A stretch of DNA of 8,437 nt from Verrucomicrobiota bacterium (GTDB lineage: Bacteria > Verrucomicrobiota > Verrucomicrobiia > Limisphaerales > JAHEOI01). Both the position numbers and the translations under genes were made by a program. A model generated the notes under the pieces. That model was not told where the DNA came from. It saw only the letters and a list, made by a program, of their open reading frames with translations, and did not search any database. Below, piece by piece: positions 6,255-8,437 of the stretch; position 1 is the stretch's first letter; each line of letters starts with the position of its first letter. The stretch lies in assembly GCA_018610125.1 (NCBI GenBank), contig JAHEOI010000373.1:1-8437 (forward strand). Reading direction: 5' to 3'.

Positions 6255-6971
6255 CTATCCAGCCTTTTCATAAATAGGAACTGCCTCGACGTCGGTCAAT
6301 TGCTTTCGCTGTATAGACCAATGGGACGCAAGCATCACCAGCTCATTCACCTTTTGGATATTGAGCTTCTCTTTGATATGATGTCGATAGCTATCAATGG
6401 TTTTCGAGCTTAATCCGAGATGCTCCGCAATCTTCTTGGTCGAATATCCCTCCCCGAAAAAAGTAAACACCTCAAGCTCCCGGTCGGTTAGGCAATCAAG
6501 GGGGGAAACCGCATTGTTTTTCTTCCCGACGGTGGCACCAATCAATCTCTTTTTCATTTCGTCACTGAGTCCCATCTCACCTCGTAGGACTTCGCGCAAG
6601 GCTCGAGCAATATTTTCGGTTGACTCGGTTTTCATAATGAATCCTTGGGCCCCCGCGCGAAGCGCTCTCTCGCAATAGACACGTTCGTCCACGCTTGCAG
6701 CAACAAGAATCGGCAGAGCGGGCCAGCGGCTATTGAGCTGCTTGATAACCTCCAAGCCGTCGCAGTTGTGAAGAAGCAGATCGAGGACAACGATATCCGG
6801 CATCTCTTTCTCGATGGCTTCAAAAAACTTGGGCGGCTCCACCCCGCTCCATCCGACCTGAAGGTCGGGGAAGCGGTGTACGACCTCGGTCAGTCCAAGA
6901 AGGACGACTGGAGAGCGATCGAGCAGATAAACCTTGCTACCCTTTTTAACCTGTCTTGACTCTGTATTCAT
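6255..6971 (-). CDS. NarL/FixJ-type response regulator (REC + LuxR HTH)
   Basis: A 238-residue transcription regulator. Residues about 13-130 are a receiver domain: 'VYLLDRSPVVLLGL' (14-27), phosphoacceptor Asp64 in 'PDIVVLDLLL' (58-67), 'LPILVAAS' (86-93), and the conserved Lys114 in 'GAQGFIMK'. Residues about 161-220 are a LuxR-type helix-turn-helix, 'LTDRELEVFTFFGEGYSTKK' followed by IAEHLGLSSKTID and YRHHIKEKL. The order and length are those of the NarL/FixJ class. Two receiver details are unusual: the acidic pair is reduced to one Asp (Leu17-Asp18 instead of Asp-Asp), and the usual Ser/Thr after strand 4 appears to be Ala92 by eye alignment. No histidine kinase lies in the window. GGGAGG sits 4 nt before the ATG, and a perfect sigma-54 promoter lies 39-54 bp upstream, so the neighbouring sigma-54 activator is the likely transcriptional controller. 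Confidence 0.95.
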   Translation of the reverse strand: MNTESRQVKKGSKVYLLDRSPVVLLGLTEVVHRFPDLQVGWSGVEPPKFFEAIEKEMPDIVVLDLLLHNCDGLEVIKQLNSRWPALPILVAASVDERVYCERALRAGAQGFIMKTESTENIARALREVLRGEMGLSDEMKKRLIGATVGKKNNAVSPLDCLTDRELEVFTFFGEGYSTKKIAEHLGLSSKTIDSYRHHIKEKLNIQKVNELVMLASHWSIQRKQLTDVEAVPIYEKAG

Positions 6972-7002
6972 TGTGCCTCCCGATGCAGTTATTCAACACA
7001 GC

Positions 7003-7017
7003 GGGTTGCAGCAACCC
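7003..7017. promoter_or_regulatory. Palindromic operator-like site over the -12 element
   Basis: GGGTTGC (7003-7009), one central base, GCAACCC (7011-7017) make a perfect 7-1-7 dyad. It covers the -12 half of the sigma-54 promoter at 7010-7025 and extends towards the start site. A protein bound here would block RNA polymerase. Which protein is unknown; the response regulator itself is one candidate. It could instead act as a short hairpin in DNA only. Confidence 0.4.
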
Positions 7018-7025
7018 ACGTGCCA
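7010..7025 (-). promoter_or_regulatory. Sigma-54 promoter of the response regulator gene
   Basis: The minus strand reads TGGCACGTGGGTTGCT. This matches the sigma-54 (RpoN) consensus TGGCACG-N4-TTGC(A/T) at every specified position, with exactly 10 bp between the invariant GG (-24) and GC (-12). Transcription should begin near 6999, giving a leader of about 28 nt that contains the GGGAGG ribosome binding site. It points directly into the NarL-type gene and lies next to a gene for a sigma-54 activator. Confidence 0.85.
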
Positions 7026-7121
7026 ATTAGGGGTAGGGTCTGTAAGACGCGCCAAGGTAATGTCACAAGCGATCTCCTCATTTACGCAAGTCCTCATCTA
7101 CCCATGGCTTCTCAACTATGT

Positions 7122-7148
7122 GATCGCGATCTATCTTATCCCGATCGG
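7122..7148. promoter_or_regulatory. Possible activator-binding dyads between divergent sigma-54 promoters
   Basis: Two palindromes, GATCGCGATC (7122-7131) and CCGATCGG (7141-7148), share a GATCG core and have centres 18 bp apart. They lie roughly 110-145 bp from both predicted sigma-54 start sites, a normal distance for enhancer-like upstream activating sequences. Assignment to the adjacent activator is inference only. Confidence 0.25.
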
Positions 7149-7230
7149 ATTGGTTCAAATTATACGATGAGTGATAAGCGGGGCTCTGCGAGCTCAATCA
7201 AGGCCCAAACATGGATTTCGCTTTAACGAT

Positions 7231-7246
7231 TGGCATTTTACTTGCT
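7231..7246 (+). promoter_or_regulatory. Sigma-54 promoter of the candidate small RNA
   Basis: The plus strand reads TGGCATTTTACTTGCT. GG (7232-7233) and GC (7244-7245) are exactly 10 bp apart, the TGGCA and TTGCT blocks match the consensus, and only the CG of TGGCACG differs. The predicted start is a G at 7257. There is no plus-strand protein gene downstream, only the candidate RNA and its terminator. Confidence 0.7.
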
Positions 7247-7256
7247 GCATCATCCA

Positions 7257-7359
7257 GGCAGAGGCAAGTCGCCAAGCACCCCTCCAAGCGGCGATCTTCC
7301 CTCCAACACAACCCTCCTCCTGGCACGGGAAGGTGCCGCCGGGCACCTTCCCTTTTTTT
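7257..7359 (+). ncRNA. Candidate sigma-54-dependent small RNA with three anti-Shine-Dalgarno motifs
   Basis: A transcript of about 103 nt is defined by a sigma-54 promoter on the left and a strong intrinsic terminator on the right. No ATG occurs on the plus strand between the predicted start and the end of the terminator stem, so it should not encode a protein. The body is C-rich and contains CCCTCC three times: 7280-7285, 7299-7304 and 7312-7317; the first two are part of a repeated CCCTCCAA. Each contains CCUCC, the complement of the GGAGG ribosome binding site core. The first lies in the loop of a small hairpin (TCGCC 7269-7273 with GGCGA 7290-7294); the other two appear unpaired. Exposed CUCC motifs are characteristic of several known small RNAs that repress translation. 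The RNA is divergent from the response regulator and convergent with the sigma-54 activator gene. Targets are unknown. Confidence 0.6.
7327..7359 (+). terminator. Strong intrinsic terminator
   Basis: GGGAAGGTGCC (7327-7337), loop GCCG, GGCACCTTCCC (7342-7352) form a perfect 11-bp stem, followed directly by seven T (7353-7359). It is directional: on the minus strand the hairpin is not followed by a T tract. Since no plus-strand protein gene lies upstream within the gap, it most probably ends the small RNA. Confidence 0.88.
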
Positions 7360-7498
7360 ACTTCGGGGGGCCAATGGCCCTGTTTGGAGCAAGCAGAGCC
7401 CAAGCCGCTCCCCTGGCATTTTGCAAAGGGAGGCTCATGCAACGTGCATTCCGCTGGATTCTTTTAGGGAGGAGCTTTCCGATTACGATCCAAGGAAT
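7360..7498. other. Short gap between the terminator and the activator gene
   Basis: This holds a weak GGGCC-AAT-GGCCC hairpin (7368-7380 region) and no clear terminator for the minus-strand activator gene. Its transcript may therefore continue leftwards and run antisense to the small RNA gene. A 21-codon plus-strand frame at 7437-7502 is not convincing. Confidence 0.35.
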
Positions 7499-8437
7499 CT
7501 AAAGGTCTTGCGTTACCTCTCCCTCGCTTGATGCCTTCTCGTCTTGGTTTGCCGCACCACTTAACCGAAACCGCTTTCGTTTTCGATAGAGCGTGGCGGT
7601 ATCAATTCCCAGGACTCGCGCCGCTTGTTCTAGGCTTTCGGTGTTTTGGATCACCCGGGAGATATGCTCCCGCTCCAGTTCTTCCAAGCTAATAGCCTGC
7701 CCAAGTCCCCGCGGGGAAGATTGGGTATTTTCCTCCCTCACCCCATCCGGAAGATCGTCGGCTTCAATTTGCCGACCATTGGTCAAAATGACGGCGCGTT
7801 CAATTGCGTTCTCGAGCTCTCGTAAATTTCCCGGCCACTGATATCGCTCCATCATCTTAAGCGCCTCCGAGGAGAGGCCTTGAATCTGTTTACCAAAACG
7901 CCGACCAAAGAAACCGGCGTAGTTCTCCGCCAGGCTCCGGATATCTTGCGGCCGTTCCCGTAAGGGCGGCACTGTGATCGGCATTACATTTAAGCGATAA
8001 TAGAGGTCTTCACGAAATTCTCCCTGCTCCACCATGCGCACCAGAGAGCGATTCGTGGCCGCAATAATCCGCACATCCGCGTATCGAGTACGATTATCCC
8101 CAATGCGCTCATACTGCTTATCTTGGAGCAATCTCAAGAGCTTTGCCTGGAGATCGAGGGGCATTTCGCCAATCTCATCCAAAAAGAGCGTCCCTTTATC
8201 CGCGACTGCTACTTTGCCCTTGTTATCTTGGACGGCACCGGTAAAGGCGCCCCGTACATGCCCGAACAATTCGCTCTCCAATAATTCGCGGCTCAGGCTC
8301 GGGCAGTGCACTGTCACGAAGGGGTATTCCTTCCGAGAGCTCTGGTCGTGCATCCAACGCGCCAGAACGCTCTTGCCGGTTCCACTTTCGCCGAGCAATA
8401 GAATTGTGGCCGGCGTCACCGCCGCCTTTTTTCCCAG
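7499..8437 (-). CDS. NtrC-family sigma-54 activator, C-terminal part (AAA+ and Fis-type HTH), 5' end outside the window
   Basis: The frame is open to the right edge, so the N-terminal sensory or receiver domain is not visible; 312 codons remain. Counting from the edge, the AAA+ domain shows Walker A GESGTGKS (16-23), the sigma-54-contacting loop GAFTGA (63-68), Walker B GTLFLDE (82-88), 'DVRIIAATN' (sensor I), 'FREDLYYRLN' (141-150, arginine-finger region) and the sensor II 'WPGNLRELEN' (201-210). Residues about 251-289 are the Fis-type (HTH_8) DNA-binding domain, with 'LEQAARVLGIDTATLYRKRK' as the helix-turn-helix. All parts needed to remodel the sigma-54 holoenzyme are intact. This makes it a transcriptional activator of sigma-54 promoters, two of which lie just downstream of it. 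The C-terminal tail beyond the HTH is short and acidic (DEKASSEGEVTQDL). Most relatives with this architecture begin with a receiver (AtoC/ZraR/NtrC class), but that cannot be confirmed here. Confidence 0.95.
   Translation of the reverse strand: MGKKAAVTPATILLLGESGTGKSVLARWMHDQSSRKEYPFVTVHCPSLSRELLESELFGHVRGAFTGAVQDNKGKVAVADKGTLFLDEIGEMPLDLQAKLLRLLQDKQYERIGDNRTRYADVRIIAATNRSLVRMVEQGEFREDLYYRLNVMPITVPPLRERPQDIRSLAENYAGFFGRRFGKQIQGLSSEALKMMERYQWPGNLRELENAIERAVILTNGRQIEADDLPDGVREENTQSSPRGLGQAISLEELEREHISRVIQNTESLEQAARVLGIDTATLYRKRKRFRLSGAANQDEKASSEGEVTQDL

Noticed and set aside
7321..7337. A second sigma-54-like sequence, TGGCACGGGAAGGTGCC, on the plus strand.
   Set aside because: The -24 block is good, but GG and GC are 11 bp apart instead of 10 and the -12 block is GGTGC, not TTGC. 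The bases belong to the terminator stem.
7414..7424. TGGCATTTTGC, resembling the sigma-54 promoter at 7231.
   Set aside because: Only 6 bp separate GG from GC, which sigma-54 does not tolerate.
7437..7502. A 21-codon plus-strand frame with GGGAGG just upstream of ATG.
   Set aside because: The spacer is only 3 nt, the frame overlaps the end of the activator gene, it follows a strong terminator, and the peptide has no recognisable feature.
7171..7531. Several open frames of 73-106 codons on both strands across the small RNA region.
   Set aside because: They run straight through the terminator hairpin, overlap one another in different frames, lack convincing ribosome binding sites and show no family resemblance.
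1..8437. tRNA, rRNA, CRISPR arrays, insertion sequences or phage genes.
   Set aside because: I saw no regularly spaced repeats, transposase or integrase motifs, or tRNA-like structures.

Overview
This 8.4-kb window is bacterial and compactly coded, with moderately high GC by eye. The exported proteins include a lipobox lipoprotein and several signal-peptide proteins. The regulators depend on sigma-54. Proteins of the DUF1080, VCBS/FG-GAP, beta-propeller and PQQ sugar dehydrogenase types occur together in environmental Gram-negative groups such as Nitrospirota, Planctomycetota, Verrucomicrobiota and Acidobacteriota. I cannot choose a phylum from the sequence alone.

Left part (1-3796): on the minus strand lie an exported DUF1080 (3-keto-glycoside hydrolase-like) protein and, upstream of it, a small DUF2784 membrane protein. 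Divergent from these, on the plus strand, are a secreted beta-propeller protein and, 9 bp further on, a VCBS/FG-GAP protein. The second half of the VCBS protein does not look like its family and runs 240 bp antisense into the next gene, so it is probably truncated or rearranged.

Middle (3797-6254): a compact minus-strand pair encodes a GlcG/HbpS-type heme-binding lipoprotein followed, 15 bp later, by a PQQ-dependent sugar dehydrogenase. A good sigma-70-like promoter lies upstream, and the predicted mRNA begins with an 11-bp stem-loop. The rest of this gap holds several palindromes, one of which looks like the end of the next transcript.

Right part (6255-8437): this is the most interesting section. 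A NarL/FixJ-type response regulator (minus strand) and the C-terminal part of an NtrC-family sigma-54 activator (minus strand, entering from the right edge) flank a 527-bp region with no convincing protein gene. That region carries two divergent sigma-54 promoters. One, TGGCACGTGGGTTGCT, is a full consensus match reading into the response regulator. The other, TGGCATTTTACTTGCT, reads the opposite way into about 100 nt that contain no ATG, carry three CCCTCC (anti-Shine-Dalgarno) motifs, and end in a perfect 11-bp terminator hairpin followed by seven T. I infer a sigma-54 regulatory module in which the activator switches on both a response regulator and a C-rich small RNA that may block ribosome binding sites.
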